This document shows positions 54,600-62,359 of a stretch of DNA of 64,000 bases, one piece after another. The translations under genes were made by a program, and so were the position numbers. Below the pieces are notes generated by a model that was not told where the DNA came from, ran no database searches, and saw only the letters and a list, made by a program, of their open reading frames with translations. Position 1 is the stretch's first letter. Each line of letters opens with the position of its first letter. Source of the stretch: Acinetobacter lwoffii (lineage in GTDB: Bacteria > Pseudomonadota > Gammaproteobacteria > Pseudomonadales > Moraxellaceae); NCBI RefSeq assembly GCF_024129355.1, contig NZ_JAMXXP010000001.1, positions 124,001-188,000 of the forward strand, given 5' to 3'.

Positions 54600-55547
54600 T
54601 CAATCATTATTAATAGATTTAATTAAGATTTTATCTTGATACATCTTTCTATCAGCTTCTATGATGGCGGTGGATAACCCATATGTTGGATTTCGCATTG
54701 CAAGACCAATTGCCGCACTAACTTCAGCTTTCGCAAAAGCATTTTGAATTCTTGTTACAAGCTTCTCAGCATTCTGCAGATTAGTTTCGATACTGAGTAC
54801 GGCAAATTCATCACCACCTAGGCGAGCAATAATATCATTGCTACGTACTATGCCTTTTAAAGCTACAGCCATTCTTTTGATCAGCTCATCACCAGCAGCA
54901 TGTCCTAGATTGTCATTAGTAATCTTTAGATCATTTAGGTCAATCATAAGCACAGCAGTAGGGTGACCATATCGCTTACACCGTTCTTCTTCTAACTCAA
55001 CTAATCGATCCCAAGCACGACGGTTATAAAGTCCAGTCATTGGATCAGACAATGCTTCCATTTCAAAGCGTTCAGCTTTACGTATGTGTTCGGTTGCTCT
55101 TAATTCAGCTTGAATCGTGTAACTAAGCACCTTTCCTATAAGATCAAACAATGGAGCATCCTCAACAAGGACTTTAGACTGAGGTTCGGGATCAATTGCA
55201 CAAAGAGTGCCAAACAAGGAACCATCTTCTTTTAAAAGAGGTTGACCGATATAGGCTTTAATAGTGACAAGTTTATTTATTGGTGCATCTGTATAAACTT
55301 GAACATCGGGCGAGTAAGGGGCAATGCGGGGCGCATTATTTTGTACCATGTGTGAGCAGAACGAATCTGCCCATTGAAATACTTGTCCTGGCTTAACGTT
55401 ATAGCCATTATCTTCACTTAGTAACACAATCCAGTCATCACCTTCGGTACGGGTAATCATCCATAACTTAAATCCAAATCGTTGAGATAAGAATTTTAAA
55501 ATAGCTTGGCCAGCCTCTTCGAAATTCTTAAAGTTAATATTATTCAT
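54600..55547 (-). CDS. Prophage GAF-GGDEF diguanylate cyclase
   Basis: The 315-residue soluble protein has an N-terminal GAF domain (about 5-145, with KAYIGQPLLKEDGSLFGTLC) and a C-terminal GGDEF domain (165-310) with SDPMTGLYNRRAW, the GGDEF active site at 244-248 and an intact inhibitory-site RSND at 235-238. It should make c-di-GMP from GTP. It lies in the immunity region between repressor and PL, the position of lysogen-expressed genes in lambda. It is one of three diguanylate cyclases in the window and the only one with a GAF domain. Confidence 0.9.
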   Translation of the reverse strand: MNNINFKNFEEAGQAILKFLSQRFGFKLWMITRTEGDDWIVLLSEDNGYNVKPGQVFQWADSFCSHMVQNNAPRIAPYSPDVQVYTDAPINKLVTIKAYIGQPLLKEDGSLFGTLCAIDPEPQSKVLVEDAPLFDLIGKVLSYTIQAELRATEHIRKAERFEMEALSDPMTGLYNRRAWDRLVELEEERCKRYGHPTAVLMIDLNDLKITNDNLGHAAGDELIKRMAVALKGIVRSNDIIARLGGDEFAVLSIETNLQNAEKLVTRIQNAFAKAEVSAAIGLAMRNPTYGLSTAIIEADRKMYQDKILIKSINND

Positions 55548-55651
55548 TAAGTTAGTCCGTATTTGTACTAAGAGAGATATGGAAAAACAATTTTTAGACT
55601 ACAGCGTCATATATTATAATTTTAAACTGATAGGAATATTACTTCATATAA

Positions 55652-55682
55652 TAAAAAGACAACCCACCACTGGGGTGGGTTG
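55652..55682 (-). terminator. Terminator of the MliC-like gene
   Basis: Minus-strand CAACCCACC and GGTGGGTTG arms, then TCTTTTTAT. Confidence 0.85.
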
Positions 55683-55698
55683 CCCTAGAGCAATAATC

Positions 55699-56052
55699 TT
55701 ATTTTTTGTATTCAGTAATACTGATAGGTTTGTCTTTCATAAACTCTACAATACCTTCACCAGCTTTGAAGTGAATTGAAACACCATCATTATTGGCTAA
55801 ACGCATACCACTTCCTGAAATAGCTCGCTTAAGGTGATAAACCTTGCCAGAATTATCTGTCATTTCTGCAGTTTCAAAATTATCCGAAGATTTCAATTCA
55901 ACTGTAAGATCCATTGGACCAGTAAAGTTAATTACCTGAGTTTCAGCCGGAGTATTGCTCACAACTTTTTCTTGTACCACTTCGTTTTTTGGATTTGAAG
56001 TACAGCCAGTAATTGCTAATCCTAACAATGCTGCACCTAACAAATATTTCAT
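55699..56052 (-). CDS. MliC-like lipoprotein (possible lysozyme inhibitor)
   Basis: The 117-residue lipoprotein has lipobox ITGC (Cys17), a short Asn/Glu/Val linker and a C-terminal domain whose GKVYHLKRAISGSGMR and following FKAGEGIVEF resemble the MliC/PliC family (its S-x-S-G and K-G-x-x-A pattern). These periplasmic lipoproteins block c-type lysozyme. The usual Cys of the family's N-terminal strand is missing, so the assignment is tentative. AAGG lies ten bases upstream of the ATG. It is cargo of the prophage immunity region. Confidence 0.55.
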   Translation of the reverse strand: MKYLLGAALLGLAITGCTSNPKNEVVQEKVVSNTPAETQVINFTGPMDLTVELKSSDNFETAEMTDNSGKVYHLKRAISGSGMRLANNDGVSIHFKAGEGIVEFMKDKPISITEYKK

Positions 56053-56368
56053 TGATACTTACCTTTCTATTTATGAATCATAGGTATCTTTATATTAATT
56101 GTTATAATGTAACATTTAAAGATAAGGTTACACTTACCTTACATAAAGAAAACCCGCGGATAGCGGGTTAGTGATGCTTTACTTAGTTATTACAGACCCG
56201 GTCATGAGAGGTCTTAAGTCTAATATAAAGATTTAATATTTCAGAAGTAAGAAAGCTTGAGCACTGAATAGCATCTTTCTCTTTGTAGTTATCCTTAGTC
56301 ACTAGTACTTAATCTTTAAGCACTCTGAGACAACCTAACTAAACTCAGGCCGCCTCAGGTTTCTGTAT
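56053..56368. other. Non-coding gap in the immunity region
   Basis: This stretch carries the upstream region of the MliC-like gene and a terminator (56144-56169). A 39-codon GTG frame (56183-56302, minus) has no ribosome-binding site and is not called. Confidence 0.5.
56144..56169 (-). terminator. Terminator downstream of the 116-residue gene
   Basis: Minus-strand AACCCGC and GCGGGTT arms, followed by TTCTTTAT. Confidence 0.75.
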
Positions 56369-56719
56369 TTAAAATCCTTCGTAATTACAGACTTCTATGC
56401 TTGAAATAAAATCGAGAGGCATAGTCAATCTCTCAGCAGTAATAGTTTCGAAATGAACCCAGATAGCAGCTTCTCTATTCTCAAAACCAATACTTACAAT
56501 TTTCACTAAATCATAAGGTTCAGCATTATGGGTCAGAATAATATTGTAAAGTTGATCTGAACGTACGTAAGAGATAAGCATTTGATGGATTGCCGCTTGT
56601 TCATCACTACTTAGTTCACTGTATTTACTTAGTTTGGGTAAGCCATATTGCGTATTCACTTCAATCCTTATTGATCTTAAGTTTTCTGTAGAAAACGGCG
56701 ATTCTATCAATTTAGACAA
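56369..56719 (-). CDS. Phage protein of the immunity region, unknown
   Basis: The 116-residue protein has a helical segment (about 33-60, LSSDEQAAIHQMLISYV) and a beta-rich C-terminal half. The start is uncertain: the frame opens with TTG without a clear ribosome-binding site, and no upstream ATG exists before a stop. No family recognised. Confidence 0.5.
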   Translation of the reverse strand: MSKLIESPFSTENLRSIRIEVNTQYGLPKLSKYSELSSDEQAAIHQMLISYVRSDQLYNIILTHNAEPYDLVKIVSIGFENREAAIWVHFETITAERLTMPLDFISSIEVCNYEGF

Positions 56720-56810
56720 AGCTGAATATATTGGCTTTTGTTAATTCTTTCTTATCAACCATCTTTTGGCCAATTTTCCTTCTTCAGCCAACAAAAATTG
56801 ATTGAGGGAT

Positions 56811-57113
56811 TTATAGCGCAGAATACTTTTCTAAAAATTCATCTATCCATCCTTGTGCCACTTCAAGATTGGTTATGTCATTCAGCTTTAGATTCGTTTC
56901 TTCTGCTTCGTTAAAGCCTTCAATAATAGCTTCAAAGATATTTGCCTCACTAATGACCTCGCGTGCTATTTCAGCAGCGTCATAGCTTTGCTTGGCCTTC
57001 TTAAGCGAAGCTATTTGCTTATCAACCCCTTCACCAATTTTACCTAATGCCAATTTAAATTCTTGACGATTAATTGTTAGCGCAGTTTTGGATTTATTAA
57101 GTATTGCGATCAT
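56811..57113 (-). CDS. Phage protein downstream of the repressor, unknown
   Basis: The 100-residue protein is helical with a coiled-coil-like middle (QIASLKKAKQSYDAAEIA) and acidic C-terminus. The ATG at 57113 has AAGGAAA upstream. It lies 77 bp after the repressor and may be transcribed with it in lysogens, as lambda rex genes are. No family recognised. Confidence 0.6.
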   Translation of the reverse strand: MIAILNKSKTALTINRQEFKLALGKIGEGVDKQIASLKKAKQSYDAAEIAREVISEANIFEAIIEGFNEAEETNLKLNDITNLEVAQGWIDEFLEKYSAL

Positions 57114-57190
57114 TGTGGTTTCCTTCTTTTTTGGGGCTACTATATTCAACATCTTGATAAAACCTAAGCCGCATATAGCGGCTTTTATTC

Positions 57191-57850
57191 TTAATTCTTA
57201 CGCGGTTTTTTCTTGGCTCGATAAACGTAGCGAATACAATCCACCACCTCACCAACAAATTCACAATTTTCATCAAGCGGAATAATATTTGGTTTAAATT
57301 CCGGGTTAATTGCCTGAAGATATTTAGTGCCATCTGGCTCAATCACCAGGCGCTTAAAAGTCGCGTCATCAAATTTTCTAACAACAACGATATCGCCTGA
57401 GTTCATGTCACAAAATGGCAGGGTCGGATCTACAAGAATGTAATCACCTTCATGGAATTCTGGGTAGTTACTCAAGCCTTGAACTTTCAGGTAAAAGCAT
57501 TTTTCACAATCACCATCTGGAATGGGTAGCCACTCTTCTACTTGTGACATATCGACAGCTTCGACATTAGTCATAGTTCCAGCCTGCACCCATGAAAGAA
57601 CAGGAGCCATGCGCGGAACTGCTGGCACAACGTTTGTCAATGAAACCTCATCAAAAACGCCTTTCTTTAATTCTTCAGCGGTCACGCCAAGCGCATTAGC
57701 CAGCTCTAAAATCGATCCAGTGGATTTCGCATTACCCGTTTCCAAGTCGGAAATAACAGATTGCTTAACTCCAGATTTTTGAGCCAATTCTTTCTGGGTC
57801 ATTTTTTTCGCTTTACGAATTTTTTTTAAATTTTCACCCAAAGTTGTCAT
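57191..57850 (-). CDS. Phage repressor, CI/LexA type (HTH + S24 peptidase)
   Basis: The 219-residue protein has an N-terminal HTH (about 17-40; MTQKELAQKSGVKQSVISDLE), the self-cleavage dipeptide Ala90-Gly91 and an S24 domain with likely catalytic Ser127 (GLSNYP in place of the usual S-M-x-P) and Lys166 (FKRL). It should hold the prophage silent and be cleaved upon SOS induction. The ATG at 57850 follows AAGGAAAAG; the frame to 57988 would run across the operators. It is divergent from the Cro-like gene. Confidence 0.88.
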   Translation of the reverse strand: MTTLGENLKKIRKAKKMTQKELAQKSGVKQSVISDLETGNAKSTGSILELANALGVTAEELKKGVFDEVSLTNVVPAVPRMAPVLSWVQAGTMTNVEAVDMSQVEEWLPIPDGDCEKCFYLKVQGLSNYPEFHEGDYILVDPTLPFCDMNSGDIVVVRKFDDATFKRLVIEPDGTKYLQAINPEFKPNIIPLDENCEFVGEVVDCIRYVYRAKKKPRKN

Positions 57851-57861
57851 GAACTTTTCCT

Positions 57862-57890
57862 TAAATACCGCTATCGGAATTCTGATACAA
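57862..57890 (-). promoter_or_regulatory. PRM-like promoter of the repressor gene
   Basis: On the minus strand: -35 box TTGTAT (57890-57885), 17-bp spacer, -10 box TATTTA (57867-57862). Operator D lies in the spacer. The predicted start is only about five bases before the ATG, so the message may be almost leaderless, as in lambda. Confidence 0.5.
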
Positions 57891-57933
57891 ATTCCAATCG
57901 GTTTGGCTATTGTATAAATATCGGAAAACCTAT
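57873..57933. promoter_or_regulatory. OR-like cluster of three repressor operators
   Basis: Site D ATCGGAATTCTGAT (57873-57886), site E ATCGGTTTGGCTAT (57897-57910) and site F ATCGGAAAACCTAT (57920-57933), centres 24 and 23 bp apart. All share the half-site ATCGG with the OL-like cluster 3.8 kb away. Confidence 0.75.
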
Positions 57934-57938
57934 ATATT
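57910..57938 (+). promoter_or_regulatory. PR-like promoter
   Basis: -35 box TTGTAT (57910-57915), 17-bp spacer, -10 box TATATT (57933-57938). Operator F lies in the spacer. Confidence 0.6.
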
Positions 57939-57962
57939 TGTAAGAAATATAGGAGGTCTCCC

Positions 57963-58163
57963 ATGAACCAATGGCAAAAAATGATCATTGATTTGAAGGA
58001 ACAGGGATTAACCCAAACCCAAATCGCTATTGAGATTAATTGTTCTCAAAACTATGTAAGTAATCTTGAAAACGGCTTATGTGGCAAACGCCTTGGATAC
58101 GAGAAAGGCAAGAATCTTGAAAAATTATGGCTGGCGCACTGCGCACCCCAACAAATCGCATAG
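57963..58163 (+). CDS. Cro-like helix-turn-helix protein
   Basis: The 66-residue protein has an HTH (about 16-37; LTQTQIAIEINCSQNYVSNLE). A perfect AGGAGG lies six bases before the ATG. Its place opposite the repressor and behind PR indicates the Cro role: repression of repressor synthesis during lytic growth. Confidence 0.75.
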   Translation: MNQWQKMIIDLKEQGLTQTQIAIEINCSQNYVSNLENGLCGKRLGYEKGKNLEKLWLAHCAPQQIA

Positions 58164-58171
58164 GTGAATTT

Positions 58172-58447
58172 ATGAGTCTTGAAAAGAAATCTACACATGT
58201 TCGCTTATCTCCTGAGATCCATGAGCGGGCAAAACTACTTGCCGAAATTAAGGGTAAAGACCTTGCTCAATACCTGGCGTATCTCCTAGAGAAGGAAATC
58301 GTCGGTGAGTGGCATGTACTTAATTTACAAGCAAAATCATTCGAGCGCTTGGGATTAGGAGCTTTAGTAAGGGATCTGTCTACAGACGTTAGCTTTGGAG
58401 AGGGATTGGAAGGGAATCACTGGGATTTAGGCAAAGAAAAAGCCTGA
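58172..58447 (+). CDS. Ribbon-helix-helix-like phage protein
   Basis: The 91-residue protein starts with KKSTHVRLSPEIHERAKLLAE, the pattern of an RHH/Arc-like DNA-binding or CopG fold, with a further C-terminal stretch of unknown kind. It may be a second early regulator (CII position). The ATG at 58172 is used; the frame from 58127 runs inside cro. Its stop codon lies in a terminator. Confidence 0.55.
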   Translation: MSLEKKSTHVRLSPEIHERAKLLAEIKGKDLAQYLAYLLEKEIVGEWHVLNLQAKSFERLGLGALVRDLSTDVSFGEGLEGNHWDLGKEKA

Positions 58448-58467
58448 TGGATGAGATCAGGCTTTTT
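58437..58467 (+). terminator. Terminator between early regulators and replication genes
   Basis: AAAAAGCCTGAT and ATCAGGCTTTTT arms around seven bases. It sits at the place of lambda tR1 and could limit replication gene expression. Confidence 0.85.
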
Positions 58468-58492
58468 ATTCAAAACCGAGCAGGAGTTGAAC

Positions 58493-58657
58493 ATGAGTAG
58501 TTTAACACGAAATTTTAGAGAAAAAATGCTTATTCAAAAAATTCAACTTTTGGAAAAAGCACTTAAAGCAAACCTTAAAAACCCAAGCTTGGATAATGCT
58601 TGTTTGGTTGCCAAGGCCCGTCATGAATTATTTGTATTTGCACGAGGTAAGGCATGA
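58493..58657 (+). CDS. Small phage protein before the initiator gene
   Basis: The 54-residue helical basic protein begins MSSLTRNFREKMLIQK. AGGAG lies seven bases before the ATG and its stop overlaps the initiator start as ATGA. Unknown family. Confidence 0.6.
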   Translation: MSSLTRNFREKMLIQKIQLLEKALKANLKNPSLDNACLVAKARHELFVFARGKA

Positions 58658-59532
58658 ACAAGGCAATTCCAATTATCAAATTGATAGAAGCCATGAATGA
58701 ACAACCGATTGCCTTCAACAAGCATTACGTTTTTCTAGGGTGCGGTATCAATGGTGCACTCATGCTTTCCCAGTTAGTGTACTGGACATCACGCACCAAG
58801 GATTCAGACGGGTGGATTTATAAAACACAAAGCGAGTGGACCATGGAAACTGGACTCACACGCAAAGAACAGGAAACAGCTCGCAAGACCTTAAAAAATC
58901 TTGGTTTTATTTTTGAGAAGAAAATGGGTGTTCCTCGTCGTGTATTTTTCCGTGTAGAGCGTGAAAATTTATACCAAGCACTGGTTGAATACTCTGAAAC
59001 CCTTGCTATTCCTGATATGCGCAATTCGGACATACTGAATGCGCAAATCGTACATGCTGAAAGCGCAGATCGTGCAGACTGTACGCTCAATTCGGACATG
59101 CTGTACGCTCAAATCGGGCAATCTAATACAGAGAATACAACAGAGAATACAACAGATATTAATTTAGGCGCATCCGCACCCGAACAACCTAAAAAATTCT
59201 CTGCTAAAAAATTCTTAATCGAAAACGGTGTATCTGAAAAAACAGCTCAAGAGTTTATTGATCTGAAAAACAAGAAACGTAAAACCATCACTGACCGTTC
59301 CCTGAAAATCATCTTCAACCAAGCGATTGAAGCAAAGCTCTCAAATGAGCGTGTATTCCAGATTATCGTTCTACGTGGCTGGGAGTCATTCAAGGCTGCA
59401 TGGAATTGGGCTGAAACCAATGCTGAGATCGAGCAGCTAGAGAATCCACAGTCAACTCCAACCCCTGACCAACCAGCAGCACCAGTTTTCAAGGGTGTGG
59501 CGAAGAAATTTAAGGGGATGAGCAATGACTGA
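58654..59532 (+). CDS. Phage replication initiator (O-like) protein
   Basis: The 292-residue protein has an N-terminal winged-helix-type region (about 15-110; ALMLSQLVYWTSRTKDSDGWIYKT, split at residues 35-58, then LTRKEQETARKTLKNLGF), typical of phage DnaD/O-like initiators. A variable middle encodes the iterons (about 121-158), and a C-terminal helical part (KKRKTITDRSLK, RGWESFKAAW) may contact the helicase. The following gene is DnaB, as O is followed by P or DnaB in lambdoid phages. Confidence 0.75.
   Translation: MNKAIPIIKLIEAMNEQPIAFNKHYVFLGCGINGALMLSQLVYWTSRTKDSDGWIYKTQSEWTMETGLTRKEQETARKTLKNLGFIFEKKMGVPRRVFFRVERENLYQALVEYSETLAIPDMRNSDILNAQIVHAESADRADCTLNSDMLYAQIGQSNTENTTENTTDINLGASAPEQPKKFSAKKFLIENGVSEKTAQEFIDLKNKKRKTITDRSLKIIFNQAIEAKLSNERVFQIIVLRGWESFKAAWNWAETNAEIEQLENPQSTPTPDQPAAPVFKGVAKKFKGMSND
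59019..59128. repeat. Five 22-bp iterons, likely phage replication origin
   Basis: Units starting at 59019, 59041, 59063, 59085 and 59107 begin GCGCAATTCG, GCGCAAATCG, GCGCAGATCG, GCTCAATTCG and GCTCAAATCG; the remainder (about GACATGCTGTAC) is conserved in most units. The period is exactly 22 bp, not a multiple of three, so the repeat is selected at DNA level. An AT-rich stretch follows (59122-59165), as in the lambda origin. Confidence 0.8.
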
Positions 59533-60901
59533 GTTATTTTCGATTCCTACCGAACAAGCCGTTTTATGTTCGTTCATGGATTTCGCCGGATCTGGTGACT
59601 ACATCGAGCAACTGGAAGAAAGTGATTTCTATGCCAGCCGTCACCAAGTCATCTTCAATTACATCAAACGCCAGCACTTAAAAGGCGAAGGGCATGATGC
59701 AGTTGTTGTTTGGGAACAGATTCGCTCAAATCCAGTAGAAAGCACCCAGATTGATGAAACCTACATCATGGAGCTATCGAGTGCCATATCGCTTCCTAGA
59801 CTCATTCCTACGCACATCAAAACCTTAAAAGATTTATCTACTCGCAGAAAGATTGCAGACCTGAGCAAGCATATCAGCACCATTGCCAACGATACGCTGA
59901 CTTACACCGGTGAAACCGCAATTGAAAAGGTGCAGTCACTGGTTTCTGGTCTTGATAACACATCGACCCAGCAGGCCACTTTGAGCGTCGAAGCAATTGC
60001 TGTGGATGTACTGACTGACATCATTGATCGTCATCAAAAGATTCATGCCGGCATTGAAGTCAAAGCGGGGGTAAAGACTGGTTTTCTTGAACTGGATAAC
60101 AAACTGGACCGCATTGATCGTACCGATCTGGTGATTATCGGTGCACGTCCTTCGATGGGTAAAACCACATTGGCCCAAAACATCATGCTCGACCTTGCTG
60201 TAAATCAGGGTGAAGTGGTGTTGTTCATGTCTGGGGAGATGTCGAAAGAGCAGATCATGGAGCGAATGATTTCGGGCCTTGGTCAGATTCCATTGAAGCA
60301 AGTCCGTTCGGCTGTGTTTGATGAGGAAGGTGCAGGTTGTATTTATCGCGCTGTCGACACTTTGAAAAAATGCCCGATCTTCATCAATGACAAGGCATCT
60401 CCAAGTCTGGCTGATATTCGCCGTGAAGCTCGTAAGGTTCAGCAAAAGACTGGTGGTCGATTGAATGCCATCGTTGTTGATTATCTTCAGATCATGACCC
60501 CACCTGAGAAAACAGGAAACAAGGTGCAGGAGATTGGTGATATTTCATGGGGCCTTAAAAAGATTGCCAAGGACTTTGGTTGCCCAGTGATTGCGCTGTC
60601 TCAGCTCAACCGCTCATTGGAGCAGCGACCGAACAAGCGCCCAGTGATGTCAGACATTCGTGAGTCAGGCGCTATTGAGCAAGATGCAGACATCATCATG
60701 TTTATCTACCGCGATGAAGTTTACAACAAGGATTCAAAAGATGCGGGTACTGCGGAAATCATCATTGGTAAGGCGCGTAACGGATCAACTGGAACAGTTC
60801 GCCTAGCGACTGATTTAGGTCGAGCGACTTTCTGTGATTTGAGTCCTGAATATTACACGCAGTTGCAGGTTGCAGGGCAAAGCGCAGGGGGTGTGGTGTG
60901 A
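59525..60901 (+). CDS. Replicative DNA helicase, DnaB family
   Basis: The 458-residue protein has the DnaB N-terminal domain (1-100) and the RecA-like C-terminal domain with Walker A GARPSMGKTT (about 206-214), FMSGEMSKEQ, VVDYLQIM (Walker B) and LSQLNRSLEQRP. It unwinds DNA at the phage fork, replacing lambda P's recruitment of host DnaB. It overlaps the initiator gene by eight bases. Confidence 0.93.
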   Translation: MTELFSIPTEQAVLCSFMDFAGSGDYIEQLEESDFYASRHQVIFNYIKRQHLKGEGHDAVVVWEQIRSNPVESTQIDETYIMELSSAISLPRLIPTHIKTLKDLSTRRKIADLSKHISTIANDTLTYTGETAIEKVQSLVSGLDNTSTQQATLSVEAIAVDVLTDIIDRHQKIHAGIEVKAGVKTGFLELDNKLDRIDRTDLVIIGARPSMGKTTLAQNIMLDLAVNQGEVVLFMSGEMSKEQIMERMISGLGQIPLKQVRSAVFDEEGAGCIYRAVDTLKKCPIFINDKASPSLADIRREARKVQQKTGGRLNAIVVDYLQIMTPPEKTGNKVQEIGDISWGLKKIAKDFGCPVIALSQLNRSLEQRPNKRPVMSDIRESGAIEQDADIIMFIYRDEVYNKDSKDAGTAEIIIGKARNGSTGTVRLATDLGRATFCDLSPEYYTQLQVAGQSAGGVV

Positions 60902-61662
60902 AGGAATTCAACTTAATGCTCGGTGATTGTCTTGAACGCATGAAGGAAATCGAAAGCGGTACCGTGGACATGATTCTTTGTGATTTGCCTTACGGTACCA
61001 CTTGCTGCAGCTGGGATGCTGTCATTCCGTTTGAAAAATTATGGCCTGAGTATGAGCGAGTCATCAAAGAAAATGGCGCAATTGTTTTGTTTGGTGCACA
61101 GCCATTTACCGCAGTACTCGCATGCTCAAACCTGAAATTGTTCCGCTATGAGTGGATCTGGGAAAAGCCTAATGCAACCGGTTTCTTGAATGCTAGAAAG
61201 CAGCCGTTACGTGCTCATGAAAATATTCTGGTTTTCTATAAGTCACAGCCGACCTACAACCCTCAAAAAACTTATGGCCATGAGCGCAAAACTGCCAAAA
61301 AGAAACTGGCAGGTTCTGAGCACTATGGGAAACAGCTAAATATTAAAGATTACGACTCAACTGAACGGTACCCGAGATCAGTTCAGGTATTTAGTTCTGA
61401 TAAGCAAAAACAAGCTTTTCACCCAACTCAAAAACCAGTTGAGCTTTGTGAACACTTAATTCGCACATATACCAATGAAGGTGAAACAGTACTGGATAAC
61501 ACAATGGGCAGCGGTACCACTGGTGTTGCTTGTGTAAATACAGGTCGTCATTTCATCGGGGTTGAGAAAGAAGAAAAATACTTTCTGGTGGCTCAAGAGC
61601 GAATTGCTTTAGCTGGTACCGAAAGAGATCGTCAACCAGATTTATTCGGGGGTGCAGCGTGA
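60898..61662 (+). CDS. Orphan DNA methyltransferase (N4/N6 type)
   Basis: The 254-residue enzyme has catalytic motif IV as DLPYG near residue 29 and the SAM-binding motif NTMGSGTTG near 205, the order of beta-class DNA amino-methyltransferases. No restriction enzyme gene is near, so it probably protects phage DNA or marks it. It starts with GTG overlapping the dnaB stop as GTGA. The target site cannot be predicted. Confidence 0.88.
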   Translation: MKEFNLMLGDCLERMKEIESGTVDMILCDLPYGTTCCSWDAVIPFEKLWPEYERVIKENGAIVLFGAQPFTAVLACSNLKLFRYEWIWEKPNATGFLNARKQPLRAHENILVFYKSQPTYNPQKTYGHERKTAKKKLAGSEHYGKQLNIKDYDSTERYPRSVQVFSSDKQKQAFHPTQKPVELCEHLIRTYTNEGETVLDNTMGSGTTGVACVNTGRHFIGVEKEEKYFLVAQERIALAGTERDRQPDLFGGAA

Positions 61663-61922
61663 GAAAAGAAGCAGACCGCACATACATCAACTTAATGATT
61701 ATGCGCACCTTGGCAACCACCAGAGGTCGCGTCTCGATCCAGCAAATTTATGACTCCATTGAGCCAAAAATGGATATCTCGATTCGAAGTGTTCAGCGAT
61801 ACATGAATCGGTTGGAGTTTTGGGGATTGGTCAAATGTGATGGGGCGCATCCAAAGGGATTCTCTCTCACACTTAATGCAGAAGAATTTATTAAAGATAT
61901 GGCGCAAGGAGCAGCAGCATGA
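61659..61922 (+). CDS. Winged-helix phage protein
   Basis: The 87-residue protein has a helix-turn-helix look (VSIQQIYDSIEPKMDISIRS, then VQRYMNRLEFWGLV), typical of a winged-helix. The start is GTG with a GTGA overlap. It may be a regulator; function unknown. Confidence 0.6.
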   Translation: MRKEADRTYINLMIMRTLATTRGRVSIQQIYDSIEPKMDISIRSVQRYMNRLEFWGLVKCDGAHPKGFSLTLNAEEFIKDMAQGAAA

Positions 61923-62359
61923 ACTTAATCGAAAAGTTAGGGTTAGAGAAGTGTAAGCAGATTGTGGATGGGGCGCCTGAGCATTCATACGCAGTAGTTC
62001 CTTGTGCAGATGGTGAAATGTATTTCGCTCAAAGAGAGGATGGTAAGTGGTTTCGATACAGTGACGGCTATCAAAAGTGGCTTGAATATTGGGGTAAGTG
62101 CGATCCGATGGATGTGGCAATCAAACTGACCGATATTAAATCTGAAATTGACCAGCACTATTACGGCCGAAGTGAAGCAGAAGAATTGGCTGCCTATGCA
62201 GAGCTGAGCCAGGAAAAAATTGAAGGTGGCGCAATGCTGATCGGGGATTTCAGTAAGGTTCGAGAGCGAATTCAATCTGTGTTTGATGATGATGGGGCCG
62301 ACTACGTGACCGACATCCGTAATCACATTAGCCCAACTACAGTGGTGATTGAGAGATGA
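61919..62359 (+). CDS. Phage protein, unknown
   Basis: The 146-residue acidic protein starts MNLIEKLGLEKCKQIVDGAP, has WFRYSDGYQKWLEYW in the middle and a helical end. ATGA overlaps with both neighbours. No family recognised. Confidence 0.65.
   Translation: MNLIEKLGLEKCKQIVDGAPEHSYAVVPCADGEMYFAQREDGKWFRYSDGYQKWLEYWGKCDPMDVAIKLTDIKSEIDQHYYGRSEAEELAAYAELSQEKIEGGAMLIGDFSKVRERIQSVFDDDGADYVTDIRNHISPTTVVIER

Noticed and set aside
56183..56302. 39-codon GTG frame on the minus strand just before a terminator
   Set aside because: No ribosome-binding site and no protein-like pattern; too short to support.
60898..61662. DNA methyltransferase considered as part of a restriction-modification system
   Set aside because: Both neighbours are phage genes without nuclease motifs; it looks like an orphan enzyme.
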